Source: Linum tenue (taxonomy: Eukaryota > Streptophyta > Magnoliopsida > Malpighiales > Linaceae). From it: a DNA stretch of 64,000 nucleotides. The DNA is taken from the NCBI GenBank assembly GCA_946122785.1, contig CAMGYJ010000007.1, positions 6,526,909 through 6,590,908 of the forward strand. Reading direction: 5' to 3'. The notes below the pieces were generated by a model, which did not search any database, had not been told where the DNA came from, and saw nothing but the letters and a program-made list of their open reading frames with translations. The first letter of the stretch is position 1. The number at the start of each line of letters is the position of its first letter. Positions 36,966 to 48,333 of this stretch are shown piece by piece. A program made the translations under genes and the position numbers.

Positions 36966-38729
36966 TTGCGTTGTTGACAAGATTACTAGGGACTTTGTCT
37001 GGGGAGCTGAGGAGAATCGTTCCAAATTGCACCTGGTTGCTTGGGAGAGGCTGACTCTGGCTAAAGATCAAGGTGGGGTGGGTCTGCGTCCAACCCGCCA
37101 GGCTAACTTGGCTATGTTGGCTAAGAGCGGTTGGCGCCTTCTTCAAGAGAAGGATAACCTATGGCGGCAACTACTTCTCTCGAAGTACGGAGGTCAAAGG
37201 ACAGGGCTCGATGTTCTGCGGAAAAATCAGGGAAGTTCCTTCACCTGGAGTAGTTTCTCCAAAGCTGCTGATCTCCTTAAGCAAGGCTGTGCGTGGAATA
37301 TTAAAAATGGGGAAAAGACTAAATTCTGGTGTGACCCGTGGATTTTGCAGGCCCCCCTGAAGGAAGTTATGACGGGAGACTTGCGGGGAGAGGCCGAGGA
37401 GGCGGTGGTAGCGGATTTTGTTCGGGATGATGGGAGTTGGCGCACGGAGCTGTTCTCTAATCTGCTCCCATCGGACATTTGTGCCAAGATCACGAGCACG
37501 GCCGTGGATAAAATTTCTCAAGAGGAGGACACGTTGTTTTGGACTCCGTCTGCTGATGGCCGCTTCTCCACCAAATCAGCATATGGACTCCTTACTCCGC
37601 AGGATCAGCAGCCTCGAGATGGAATTTGGAAGACAATATGGCGCCTCGAAGTTCCAGAGCGGATCAGAGGGTTTGTGTGGTTGGCTTGTCAGGGAAGGAT
37701 AGCGACTAATGTTCTTCGGTTTCAGAGGAAGGTGGCGGAGTCTCCTTGCTGTCCGCGTTGCGATGGGCGTCCGGGAACAGTTCTCCTCATTTTGCGAGAC
37801 TGTGTTCCTGCCCTGTATTTTTGGTCCAGGCAGGTTCCTCAGGGAAAGCAGCAGGTCTTCTTCAGTGCCAACCATGATGAGTGGTTTCGCAGCAATTTGA
37901 CGAGTAAGGAGACCACCACTTCGGGGATCAACTGGCCAGGTTTCTTTAGTATGTCCATTTGGCTCATTTGGAAGAATCGCACTATTGCTGCTTTCAAAGG
38001 TATAGGGCGGCTCTTACTGCCCCTTCTCTTATGCAGTCTATTATCACCAAGAGTAGAATCTGGAACGATTCGTGGCAGGCACCGGAGCTGTTCCTTAGTC
38101 ACAAAAAGCAGAAGGCCGATCGGGTGGTGGCAGCAGTGGGGTGGACTCCAGCAGCAGAAGGTTGGGTGATGGTGAACACAGATGGGGCCTCAAATGGGAA
38201 TCCGAGTCCGGCCGGGGCGGGCGGTGTCGTCCGTGATACTTTGGGAAACTGGTTGGGAGGGTTCGTCGCCAACATTGGAAGTGCTACTGCCGCCTTAGCG
38301 GAGCTCTGGGCCATCTTTTATGGGTTAGAGCTGACTTGGAAACTTGGTTTTCGGGTGGTGAAGATAGCCACCGACTCGCAGCTTGCTATACAGTTGATTC
38401 AGGAACGACATGATCCCATCCACCCCTATGCCACTTTGTTGAGTCTCATTCGGCGGAAGATGGGTCAAGATTGGTTGGTTAGTCTGACTCATACATACCG
38501 AGAAGGGAATAGAGTCGCGGACTGGCTCTCGAAGCACAGTCTCGTATATCCCTACGGCATGCATGAGCTGGCTGATCCTCCTATGAGCATGGTTGCGATT
38601 CTGCAGGATGATGCGAGAGGCACTACGTTTGATCGCCGAATTGTGGCCAATCATCCCCCTCCCTTTTAATCCCCCCCTGTAATTCTTTCTCTTCTTTGTC
38701 CTCGGCCTCCTCTTGATGCAAAAAAAAAA
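36966..38729 (+). mobile_element. 5'-truncated LINE, 3' part of ORF2 with RNase H
   Basis: The + strand frame begins inside ORF2 with VDKITRDFVWGAEENRSK, the region after the reverse transcriptase in plant LINEs. It continues through the zf-RVT region (FSTKSAYGLL...IWRLEVPERIRGFVWLACQG...CPRCDG) into an RNase H domain. The RNase H has its acidic residues: MVNTDGASNGNP, ALAELWAIFYGL, IATDSQLAIQL, REGNRVADWLSKHS. One frame change near 37990-38000 separates the zf-RVT part (frame of 36952) from the RNase H part (frame of 37959), which stops at 38669. A short 3' UTR ends in an A-run at 38720-38729. The 5' truncation is typical of incomplete reverse transcription. I could not find a target duplication. 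Confidence 0.88.
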
Positions 38730-38749
38730 CAATTTTCTTACACGTCCCC

Positions 38750-39015
38750 TCAAACGAAAGTAAACTAGTGGGCATGAAGTTGCACTCACCCACCATGTAA
38801 TGTACTTTAAGACAACGATTAATATTGGGGGTACTGGACATGAAATTTACACTCCCCCACCATGTAAGTAAGCGAGTGGGCAATGGTCATGAAGTTTGCA
38901 ATAAACCGCCATGTAACGTGTTCGAGCACCATCAATCGAAAGAAAACAAGTGGGCATGAAATTTGTACTCACTCGCCATGTAATGTACTTTAAAACAACG
39001 ATTAATATTGGGTGT
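38750..39015. repeat. Degenerate repeat cluster (GTGGGCATGAA ... CCATGTAATGT)
   Basis: A ~75-bp unit with AGTGGGCATGAA, CACTC.C..CCATGTAATG and ACAACGATTAATATTGGG occurs at about 38755-38831 and 38938-39013. Degenerate partial units lie between them. The pattern suggests an old local amplification and is non-coding. Confidence 0.65.
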
Positions 39016-39883
39016 AGCGATTATTTGAACACGTGACCTCATAATCAAACCAACTTTGATATTATGTCATTATAACTCATATAGGTTTGAAGTTTACACA
39101 AGCCCAATATACCTTGTTTTAGATCAACTGTTAATTAATATTAGTAGGTCGTGGAGATTTGAACACATAAACACTTGAATAAATCCGGTCTTATATCATA
39201 TCATAAAACGTTTGATCACAATAACTTAAATCATTAAAAGAATTACAATAATAAATCTTATGCCAACTACCTCTACATTTCTGCTTTCCCGATAACAGGG
39301 CATGGATGCTGGGTTTCAACATCTCCTTTAAGACACACCATAATGCAAATTATCATTACTCTTTCTTCACTCGCAACGCCTTTCCTTCTATGAATCATTT
39401 TCGTTTCCATGATTTCATGTCCGTACCTAATTATGATGTTTCTGTGTGAGTGTATGGGCTAGAGCCTAGATAGCTTGTTTAGGTTTTATATAAAATTTTC
39501 ATTCTTATGTCATATTGATACTGAATATGTTTGCGAACGTACTACCCAGGCGGGATATTTCTACGAAAACAAGGCCAAAAACCTCTTATTGGATTGGCAC
39601 CTGTCAATAAAATATCACTAGAGGAGTAGGGCTATGTGGACCAGTGAATTCAATATTGTGCAAATTGCATAATCGTTAATTACTACATTTTTTCTCAGTC
39701 CACATAGACAAAATGTAAGACTAGTGTCAACAATTGATCATGAAAGACCATTCATTGTTTCTTGAAGCTCGATCTCTCCGACGGCCCCCGGACGAACAAG
39801 GTGAATGAAAATGGGATTGATGGAATGGGATAAATGTTTCACATTCCTTAGGCTAAACTCAATTGCGTTAAAGATACTATGGG
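39016..39883. other. AT-rich spacer, nothing recognised
   Basis: No coding or RNA feature could be supported. The part near 39140-39250 is similar to the sequence left of the truncated LINE (about 36880-36965), so both may derive from the same older repeat. Confidence 0.35.
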
Positions 39884-40624
39884 TAGGGGTGAACAAACAC
39901 ACCCGCAAACCGATCCACCAGACCCAACCCACCCGTATTTATCGCTAAAACAAAGGCTTTGGGTTGGGTGGGGGTTTTATTTTGTACAACCCGCCTCTTT
40001 TGGGTTGGGTTTGGATTTTGGATTACACAACCCGTAGAACCCGACCCAACCCGTGTTCCAACTATTAGTATGAGTTCTTATCTAAAAAATATTTATAGCC
40101 ATACTTATGAGAAAATTATGATATTTCGCCATATTTTTCTCTCATGATCTCCATAATCTTATGCATTCATCGACTTAAAGTTTAGACATAAATTGAATAT
40201 AGTCATGATTCATGTAATCCTTTTTCTTGTGTACAATTTTAATAGAATAACATATTATGGTTTATAATCTTTTTAGCCTATTTCAACAAATATCGTGAAA
40301 AAACTAGACATATGTTGAAGTAAATCACGTTTTATTAAAATTCAAACAACATTTGTGAATTTTGATAACTTTCACCTCGGTTTATTCGTTTGAAATTTTA
40401 ATTATTTATAAAATATTTTTATGATGTAGAATAATTATATATTTTATATTGGGTTGGGTTTTTACTTTAAAATATCGCCAACCCGACCCAACCCAATTAG
40501 AAACAAAACGTAGGGTTTAACTTTTTTTTGGGTGGGTTTGAGTTTGATATTTTCTAAACCGTAGCACATGGGTCGGGTGATTAAAATGGCTAAACCCGAA
40601 CCACCCGACCCATGTACACTCCTA
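39884..40624. mobile_element. hAT-type MITE with near-perfect 8-bp target duplication
   Basis: The ends are TAGGGGTGAACA and TGTACACTCCTA. The flanks are ACTATGGG (39876-39883) and ACTATAGG (40625-40632), an 8-bp duplication with one mismatch. Subterminal arms are built from CCCGACCCAACCC and its complement GGGTTGGGT. The centre is AT-rich. No transposase is present. The end sequence TAGGGGTG is shared with the MITE at 3029-3553. Confidence 0.8.
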
Positions 40625-41224
40625 ACTATAGGGGAGGTCCTGCGAGCCTCTTCAAAGTCCTAGACTCTTTTTTGTTTCAATAAATTGTAAGAAATGAAGT
40701 CATCGTTCATCCTGACTCTGAATGGAACAATCTATTCTTTTTATTGTACATTCGAAAAAGAATCAAATTCGAATTGAGAAAATCGTTTTTCTCCATGCTT
40801 GTCTATTGGTACTATTGGAATGAGGTTAATCTACAATAAAAAATCCTGCATCATAGTTGGTGTTGCTGCGCATGCAGCCATTTTCATGGTAAGAGCCCAC
40901 ATTATTTATTTCAAAAATTCATTCATAAATATCTACGGAATAAAGATATTTTAACCGCCCCTTTCAAAATCATAGAAATGACGACATAATTCACGTGAAT
41001 ATAGTAAGTCTTTGTATATGAGAAAGTTCTAATGATCTCGATGTAATTGAAAAACACAAACTGACAGTTCGTCCGGTCAATCCTGTCACAGTCACAAGCC
41101 ACAGCCTTACTCTTTTTGCCACGCGTGACAATCCCCCTGAACCCAAATAACTCAATTTTATCCCTTAAACTATTTGGGTCAGTGTTAGGAATTTGAATCT
41201 TTCAAATCTATAAATGGGTTGGTT
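40625..41224. other. AT-rich spacer, nothing recognised
   Basis: No gene, RNA or repeat boundary could be supported. Confidence 0.35.
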
Positions 41225-41390
41225 GTAGGGGCGGGTTTAGCCAAGTGGATCAATGCAGTGAATTATGAATCCACCATGGGCGGGTTCAATTCCTAGTAGT
41301 ATGTTGCAAGAGTTGGGATGTTCGTCCATTAAAGTGTATATGAGTTGAGTTTATAATAAATGATATTAATGAAAACACTAATTCATAATT
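41225..41390 (+). mobile_element. Probable tRNA-derived SINE
   Basis: A tRNA-like head has an A-box-like TAGCCAAGTGGATCAA and a B-box-like GGTTCAATTCC about 34 bp later. It is followed by an unrelated body with GAGTTGGGATGTTCGTCC and an AT-rich end. It does not fold into a complete tRNA with a matched acceptor stem, so it is called a SINE-like element and not a tRNA gene. The 3' limit is uncertain and no target duplication was found. Confidence 0.5.
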
Positions 41391-41710
41391 TTTAACAACA
41401 AGGAATGGAGATGCCATTCTCGCTTCCACTTCGTCCATCGTCGCAAAGAGGCTAACTTGTTCAAATCTTTCCATTTTCTGTTTCAAATTAAATGAATAAT
41501 GCTAATATGGGTTTTTCATAGGAAGAATGTTCCTTAATGTCAATGACCCAAAATCATAAAATGTTTTACAGTTCTGAAGGTTAAATTAGATTGAAACAGT
41601 AGAGACAAATTGTTGAATGTCATTATTTTAGGTAATGTAATAGCTACTAATAGTGGTAAGTGGAAAATAATAATTTCAAACCGTCAAATTCGTCCCTTTG
41701 TTTCAACTTA

Positions 41711-42042
41711 AGGGGTCGTTTGGAGGTTGAGATTTGGAGTGAAGTATTTAGCAAATACATGTAATGATAAGATTAAGTCGTTTTTTTTGGTTCACTTTGA
41801 GTTCAAATGCATGTATTATCTTTTTGTTGGGCCCACCTATAATCCCTCAAAATGAATGATTTTAAATCTCTACCAAAAGGTGAGATTGTTAACAAGGGAT
41901 TGTCTACCCTACTTTTTGTTTCATCATTGCCCCTCCAAACAAAGTATTTTCCTAATACCTGCATTGAATCAATACATCAAATGATAATACACAAATTAAA
42001 CAAATACATTTATTTGGAGAATCTCAACCTCCAAACATGCCC
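41711..42042. mobile_element. Tourist-like MITE with TTA target duplication
   Basis: The ends are AGGGGTCGTTTGGAGGTTGA and the complement TCAACCTCCAAACATGCCC, an imperfect inverted repeat of about 24 bp. The flanks are TTA at 41708-41710 and 42043-42045. Length (~330 bp), terminal GTTTGG and the TTA target fit Tourist-like PIF/Harbinger MITEs. It lies about 440 bp upstream of the MAEA-type gene start. Confidence 0.75.
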
Positions 42043-42481
42043 TTAGTTATACACACACTAGGACCATGGAACATGATAAATAAATTTTCTTCGACATCTT
42101 CTACAAACCATCATTCGAATCTTAACCCGTTTTATTTCATACTATTTAATCCATCATGTTTATCTTATTTTAACTTTCTTTCATGCACATTTAAGACCAT
42201 CTAGCTAAATATCGGATGGGCCGGAGGTGTGCCCACGTAGCCGTGGTGGGCTTTATTGGGCCCACGCACCTGATCCACTACTAACTATTCTTCACAACCA
42301 AACGCCGCCGTTTGGTGCCACTCACTGATCTTCCTCTCCTTTCTTTATTCATTTGATTGGATCCTTCTTCTTTGCGTTCTTTGTTCTTCCTCGGCACTCA
42401 AAGAATCGTCCACGTCTTTTTCCCCCCACGGCTCTCTCTTGCGTTTTCTCCTCTGATCTCCACTCGAACACTTCCCCCGCC

Positions 42482-45400
42482 ATGGAAATCGATTCCCCTC
42501 TTCCCAACGGCAACTCTCTCGCCGCCGCCGTCCCACTCCCCCTCAATCCTGCTTCAACCGTCGCCTCCCCCGCGCCGCCGTCCAACCTGGCGCAACTCGC
42601 CGAATCGTTGAAGCTCGAGCACCAGTTTGCCCGCGTCCCTTTCGAGCACTACAAGAAGACGATCCGCGCCAACCACCGCGCCGCCGAGAAGGAAATCTCC
42701 TCCGTCGTATCCGGCGTCAGTGAAGCCGCCGCTTCCGATTTGTCCAAGGACGACGCAGTCCAGCACCTCACCTCCCTCGTCTCCAAATTGCAGGGGCTCA
42801 AGAGAAAGGTTAGGATTCTTCTATCTATTTTCCTTGTTTGCACTGAATCTCTGGTTCCTTGAAGATGTGAAACATGCTAATTCATTTAATAATTGGTGAT
42901 GATGCTGCTTTGGTTAGCGAATAGCTGTGTCAACGGATAAGATTTCTGTTGTTGTTGCATTTGCATATGGTGATTTTGGTTGTTGGTGTTGGGCGTGTTT
43001 CGGTTCAGCTGGAGGAGGGTGGTCGTACTGAGCACCTGCAAGAACAAAGATGTCGAGCTCGTCTCGACCACTTGGAATCAGCAGATGCAGAGAACATGGT
43101 AGATTGGAGCAACACACGTCTCAAGCGAATTCTGGTGGACTATATGTTGCGAATGTGTTACAATGACACTGCAACGAAGCTAGCTGAAACCAGCAACATT
43201 CAGGTTATTGTAATTCATCCTACTGGTCGTGGCTCTTCATCTGGTATTCGATGCATGATGGAATTGTTGATAAATTTGTCTTTTTTGTCTTACTTGTTGA
43301 TCTCAGGATCTGGTTGACATTGATGTATTCCAAGAAGCGAAAAGGGTTGTTGATGCTCTCCATAAAAAAGAAGTGGCTCCTGCTTTAGCTTGGTGTGCTG
43401 AAAACAAGTCACGGTTGAGGAAGTCCAAGGTATGGTGCTGCTTCCTGGCTTGGAGCACGCCTCTTGCTCAGTTGAGATTGCTTTCTCTATTGTCTATGCT
43501 ATCTTATTAGAATTATTTTGTTCTCGTGTAAGGTCATTTGTTCTGATTCTTCCATTTTGAAATTTTAGTGTCTGACTGCTTGAGCATATGCATTTTCAGT
43601 TCAGCAGCAGAAATGTCGGAGTTAATTTTCGAGATGAATTTTGAATTGTCAAATCTTGGTGATATTTGGCTTTCAATTCATTGATGTACTTGGTTACGAC
43701 CCTCATCCCTTTGTCCTTATTGAGCGTATTTGGAACTTTTAAGACAGATTAGCAATTTTTGGGATTTAAGGGTTAGTGGTCCAGACTTCTAGGATTTGGG
43801 ACGGGCAATTTATGTCCTCCTTAGAACTTAGAAGCAAGACTAAACATGATGAAGAGAACTAGGAAACAAAAGTACACGCTTGGCTGGATGCCATTTGGAG
43901 CGCGGATAGAGTCTCCTCCAACCAAGGAGGAGCTTAGCATTGTACTTTGTTTTTGTGAAATAGATTATAGTTTGCTTTTTTTTTTTCTTCTGAAAACTGT
44001 AGAGCAAAATTGAGCTGTAGTTTAAAATTGTGGCCATGTTGGCCGCATCATGATTGCTAGATTGTCCTATCTCTGGATGTAACAACCATCATATAGCGGA
44101 ACAGTAACTTCAATGCAGTGTTTGTTACCTGAGGCCTAGTGTCCATTGTTTATGCTAGGCGAATGAATACCATTTCAAGTACTAAGTTTCTGATTTGCTC
44201 TAATAGATCCAAGCATTCCAAAGAATATGCATTAGTTACCTCAGTTGGAACTTCGTGTTCGGTCATCAGTTTCATTCTAAGCCATTTTAAGTTGCTAACT
44301 GTACATAAGAATACATGCAAACTATAATTTGATAGGTGAACCCCCTATTGTAGCCATAGGAGCTTATTAATGAACTTTTCACTTTTTGGTTACTCTAATT
44401 TGTTCGGAATGATAGCAGAGCAAATTTGAGTTCCAGTTGAGACTTCAAGAGTTCATAGAATTGGTGCGAGCTGACAATCACATGGGTGCCATTTCATATG
44501 CTCGGAAATATCTTTCTCCATGGGGAGCTACCCATATGAAAGAATTGCAGAGGGTTATGGCCACTCTGGCTTTCAGGAGTGGTACTGTATGTGCTGCATA
44601 TAAGGTAATAAAATATCATCCTCTCTATAAAAAATTCTCTTCGATTACTGCCCAGTCACCGTGATTATCTCTGTGATTGATTTATAATCTCTTGAAATGG
44701 TGACTATGGATTCTGAGACCTTATAGTTGTCTGGGCTTGTGATACAGATTTATGTGGACTTCCACTTCCTTTCAGCATGATTATTCTGTGTTATCATCAC
44801 GTATTGTCATTCTGTTGGTATGCAGGGTCATGCTACCTTATTATCAGATATTTACTTGACTACCTGCTTTTACCTTGGAATACTCTACCTAGATGCTCGA
44901 ACACATCGTGATACTGATTGTCTCCTCATGTTACTCTCCTTCCAGGTTCTTTTTGAACCGGAGCAATGGGACTATCTGGTGGACCAATTTAAACAGGAAT
45001 TCAGCAAGTTATATGGCATGACAGTTGAACCGTTGCTGAATATTTACCTACAGACTGGGCTATCTGCCCTGAAGACCCCGTATCCACTGATTGCCAGTCT
45101 TTCAACTGCCTGTTACCGTTTTCAAAAATTGTTGTTTTGTATTACCTGTCATTATTGTTATTAGGTTCCTGATCCTTTTTCAGAAAGCAGATTTCTACAC
45201 GGAATGGCTGGATTTAGTGCTTTAAAATGCTTTTTTTCCAAGTAGTTGTTTCAGCTTGACTGTGCCTTTAGATATTGCTACGATGATGAATGTCCAAAAG
45301 AGGATCCGCTATCGCAAGAGAGCTTCCGGAAGTTAGCACTGCCTTTACCCTACTCTAAGCAGCACCACTCGAAGCTCGTCTGCTACATAACTAAACAGCT

Positions 45401-45652
45401 AATGGACACTGAGAACCCACCTCAAGTACTGCCCAATGGCTATGTCTACAGCACTAAGGTAGCGATTCTGTGCTCTTCGTATCGTGAAACCCGGTCGAAA
45501 AATACCAAGTCATGTGATTTTGTCCTCTTGACATATCCTGTTTGTTGCAGGCACTTGAAGAGATGGCCAAGAAGAACAATGGTAAGGTGACCTGTCCAAG
45601 AACAGGGCTGGTCTGTAATTACTCAGATGTGGTGAAGGCGTACATTTCATAA
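42482..45652 (+). CDS. MAEA: MAEA/GID9-type subunit of the CTLH (GID) E3 ubiquitin ligase
   Basis: By family, one of the two RING subunits of the GID/CTLH complex, which ubiquitinates metabolic enzymes and other targets in cytosol and nucleus. Seven + strand exons: 42482-42808, 43009-43203, 43307-43429, 44419-44604, 44946-45079, 45272-45458, 45551-45652, giving 417 residues in consistent phase. The start MEIDSPLPNG is the first Met in frame with the core. LisH is in exon 2 (LKRILVDYMLRMCYNDTATK, about 135-165). CTLH/CRA follows (VFQEAKRVVDALHKKEVAPA; LQEFIELVRADNHMGAISYA; VLFEPEQWDYLVDQF, to about 310). The last ~90 residues are the Gid-type RING (YCYDDECPKEDPL ... LPNGYVYSTKALEEMAKKN ... KVTCPRTGLVCNYSDVVKAYI), where the zinc ligands are incomplete, as usual for this subunit. 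By position it matches Arabidopsis At3g55070. Confidence 0.94.
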
Positions 45653-46539
45653 ACCCTAGAGCTCTGTAAAATCCATTCGACCTTGCTGAGAGCGCGCTTA
45701 ACGTTGTTCCCAACAAAATTCTGTGAATATTAGTGATGGGTCATAAAGCATGCCAGAAAACCCACTTTTGTACTTCATTGTGTAGCTCCTCTTGTTCCTT
45801 TGCCTTAGGATTGGCTTTGATTCTATGGATACATGCACATTGTACATATTCCATGTCTTGCTTAAAGAACAGGAGATGTTTATGAGCTGTTACTGAGTGA
45901 ACTTCAAGCAAACTTACCTAAACAAAGTTACGAATCCCCTTCCAGTAGCCATCGCATTCGTGAACGTTGTTTCCAATAGAGCTCCTTCACATCCAAATCA
46001 AAGCTAACTCAGCTTCCACTCGACCCATCTCCTCCCAATCCACTAGTGAATGTGGTTTTCTCACCTGAGATGGTCGAGTTCTCAACCCGCGAATTTGATA
46101 GGCAGAATTCGAAGTACCTATTTTCGTCTAGTGAAACAACGTATACCGAGCTTGTATCAACCAAAACTATTAAGTATTAACTAGTAAAACCAAAGACTGA
46201 CTTGAGCAACAATCTCCGCAGTCTCTGAGTTGTTACTCCATCTACCATCAAACATGAAAAACTGACTTTCCTTGCGGTCTTCTTTCCACAAGCACAACCC
46301 GCTGCCGCTGGTTGTCAAGGCCCACCACCAAAGAAAGCCTGTCAACTCGCACGCATTGTATAGGGCCAGCCAAAGCCCAAACTCAGGCCCAACCTTTTTC
46401 CTTCTCGGCCGATAATAATATCGTCTATTTCGCCGGGAAAAGTCCCCTGACCCTATCGGGAAACGTGAACGACGACCCGCGAAACCCGGAAAGGAAGAAA
46501 AGAGTAAGGAAAGGGTCAGTCAGTCAGTCAATGCCTATG
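45653..46539. other. 3' UTR of the MAEA-type gene and spacer
   Basis: The first few hundred bases are the 3' UTR. The rest is spacer with a (GTCA)n run near 46516-46530. An open frame at 46312-46692 overlaps the MITE boundary and has no support. Confidence 0.4.
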
Positions 46540-47025
46540 TTTGGCCCGGCTTTTAGAAGTGCTTTTCGGCTTCAAAAGGTTAAGCAGGGCCAAACACCTC
46601 TAAAAGCTCGGCTTTTGAAAAGCCGAAAAGCGCTTTTGTATAACATAAAAGCAGAAGCTCCGATTTGGAGCTTCTGCGAAAAGCTGTTTTGAAAATACAA
46701 GATTATCCTTACCATATTTTAATTTTATTTCAGAAAATATAATTTTCCTTCATTTATATCATTTTAAAAATAAAATAAATTATAAAATCATATTATTTAA
46801 TATAAAAGAAATCTAACAAGATCCATTTTGACTACTTTTTATTGTTTCGAATTTTTATTTATATTTTATATTATAAGTCCTTTATAGTCATTTTACACAA
46901 CCGCTCATATTAAAAAGCACTTCTAATAGTTTTACAGCCAAACACTAAACTGCTTTTTTTGAAAAGTACTTATCTAAAAGCTCCAGCCAGAAGCTGCTTC
47001 TGCAAAAGCTACAGCAGGGCCAAAC
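46540..47025. mobile_element. TIR MITE in the promoter of the 48334 gene
   Basis: The ends are GTTTGGCCC (46540-46548) and GGGCCAAAC (47017-47025), exact reverse complements. Subterminal GAAGC / GCTTC and AAAAGC / GCTTTT motifs are mirrored on the two sides. TA lies next to both ends (a possible 2-bp target duplication), so the superfamily is uncertain. It holds no transposase. It ends about 1.3 kb upstream of the next gene's start codon and close to its leader. Confidence 0.7.
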
Positions 47026-47269
47026 TAAGCTAATAACTAGAGGGAGCCACGTGTCAACATCAACCAAAGGCCCAAACCGGTCCATCCACCACCAAACGCC
47101 GGACCCACCGCCGAGACGGAGACGGCGTCCGGCCGGCGTTCCCTCGTATCCGTTTCCGAATGTGAAATGTGAATCCTCTCCACAGCCCCATAATAATACA
47201 AAAACCTCCGCTCTCCCCACCACCACAACAAGAATAATAAACAAAAAGATTAGTGAAGGCGGAAAAAAG

Positions 47270-48333
47270 CTAGCTATAGATAGAGAGAGAGAGAGACCGA
47301 GGGATGGCAGCTCTGAAAGAAATTCCCTTGGCCGAACCCTAAAAAAGCCGATTTCCATCTCTCTTTTCTTTTCCGAAGAAATAGTCTTCACGCGGCTGCG
47401 TGGTGTTTTTCTCTCTGAACTAGTGAACTCTGATTCCCCCCTCTCTCTCTTTCTAATTATCTCTCTCACTCCACTCCAGGTAATCACAGCCGCCGTGCTC
47501 GCCGGCTGCTTCTCTCTCTCTCTCTCTCTCTCTCCGCGTCGCGTTGATTTTTTCCTCTTTGGGAGTTTTGGGATTCACCGGGATTTGATTGGTCAGCGTG
47601 GGTTGGCTTTGGTTTTGGTTTTCCTCCCCAATACGGTCAGTGTGATTTTGGTGATTTTTGCGAAGAGACGGGATGCTGCTTTCCCCAATCTCGTTTGTCG
47701 CGTGTGGAAAACGATTTCTTTGATTGCTTTACTTATAAAAAGAGAAAACAAAAGACGTAGGAGAGATCAGGCTGCTTTTGGGTGTTCGATTTTGGGGGTC
47801 GTCGATTCGATTGTGGGCAGCTGGGACAAGTTATGTTGGCTTCTTTCTGGAAACCCGATTCGAAAATCTGCAGGCGTGTTCGAGAAGCCCTCTAGCATCT
47901 TTCTAGACCATCCCTCTTCTGCTTTGCACTTGCTTGAGCTGTACTTTCGGTATTCTCGTACGCGGGTTCATCGGTTTGTCAGATATCTGTTTGGATCTAG
48001 ATCTAGATGTAGACTCCTTATTAATGGTGTTGCATCTCCAGCTATAGGTTGTGAAAGGCTAGAGTGTGCGTCTGGCCATATCTGCTTGATCCGTACGGTG
48101 TCAATTAATTGCAGTGTAAATGCTCTCTCGCTTCTGGGTTTCCGAGTTCAGATTTTGTTTTGCCTTTTCCTTTGCAGGTCCTGAGTAATTGAAGCTTCGT
48201 TCTCTTCGAACAGGGTTGGAGTTATTGTTATTTGAAGTGGGATTTGTTTGGATAGGGGCGCACATGAAGTAATACCCTGAGTTATTTTGGTGAAAGTGTA
48301 GCAGGACGAGGGTGTTACAAAGCTTCCGAGGAA
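47270..48333 (+). promoter_or_regulatory. 5' leader of the 48334 gene with a leader intron
   Basis: CT/GA-rich leader sequence starts around 47270. A good GT-AG intron lies at 47480-48177 (CCAG/GTAATC ... TTTGCAG/GTC), within the untranslated leader. It includes a (TC)n run at about 47509-47535. A long open frame (47051-48184) crosses this intron and the leader and is not a gene. Leader introns near start codons often raise expression in plants; here that is inference. Confidence 0.55.

Noticed and set aside
41225..41390. A functional tRNA gene
   Set aside because: A- and B-box-like motifs occur but the ends do not pair into an acceptor stem and the sequence continues into an unrelated body.
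47051..48184. A 377-codon + strand open frame
   Set aside because: It crosses the leader, a clear GT-AG intron (47480-48177) and low-complexity CT/GA runs. The translation is a mix of basic and hydrophobic stretches with no family resemblance.
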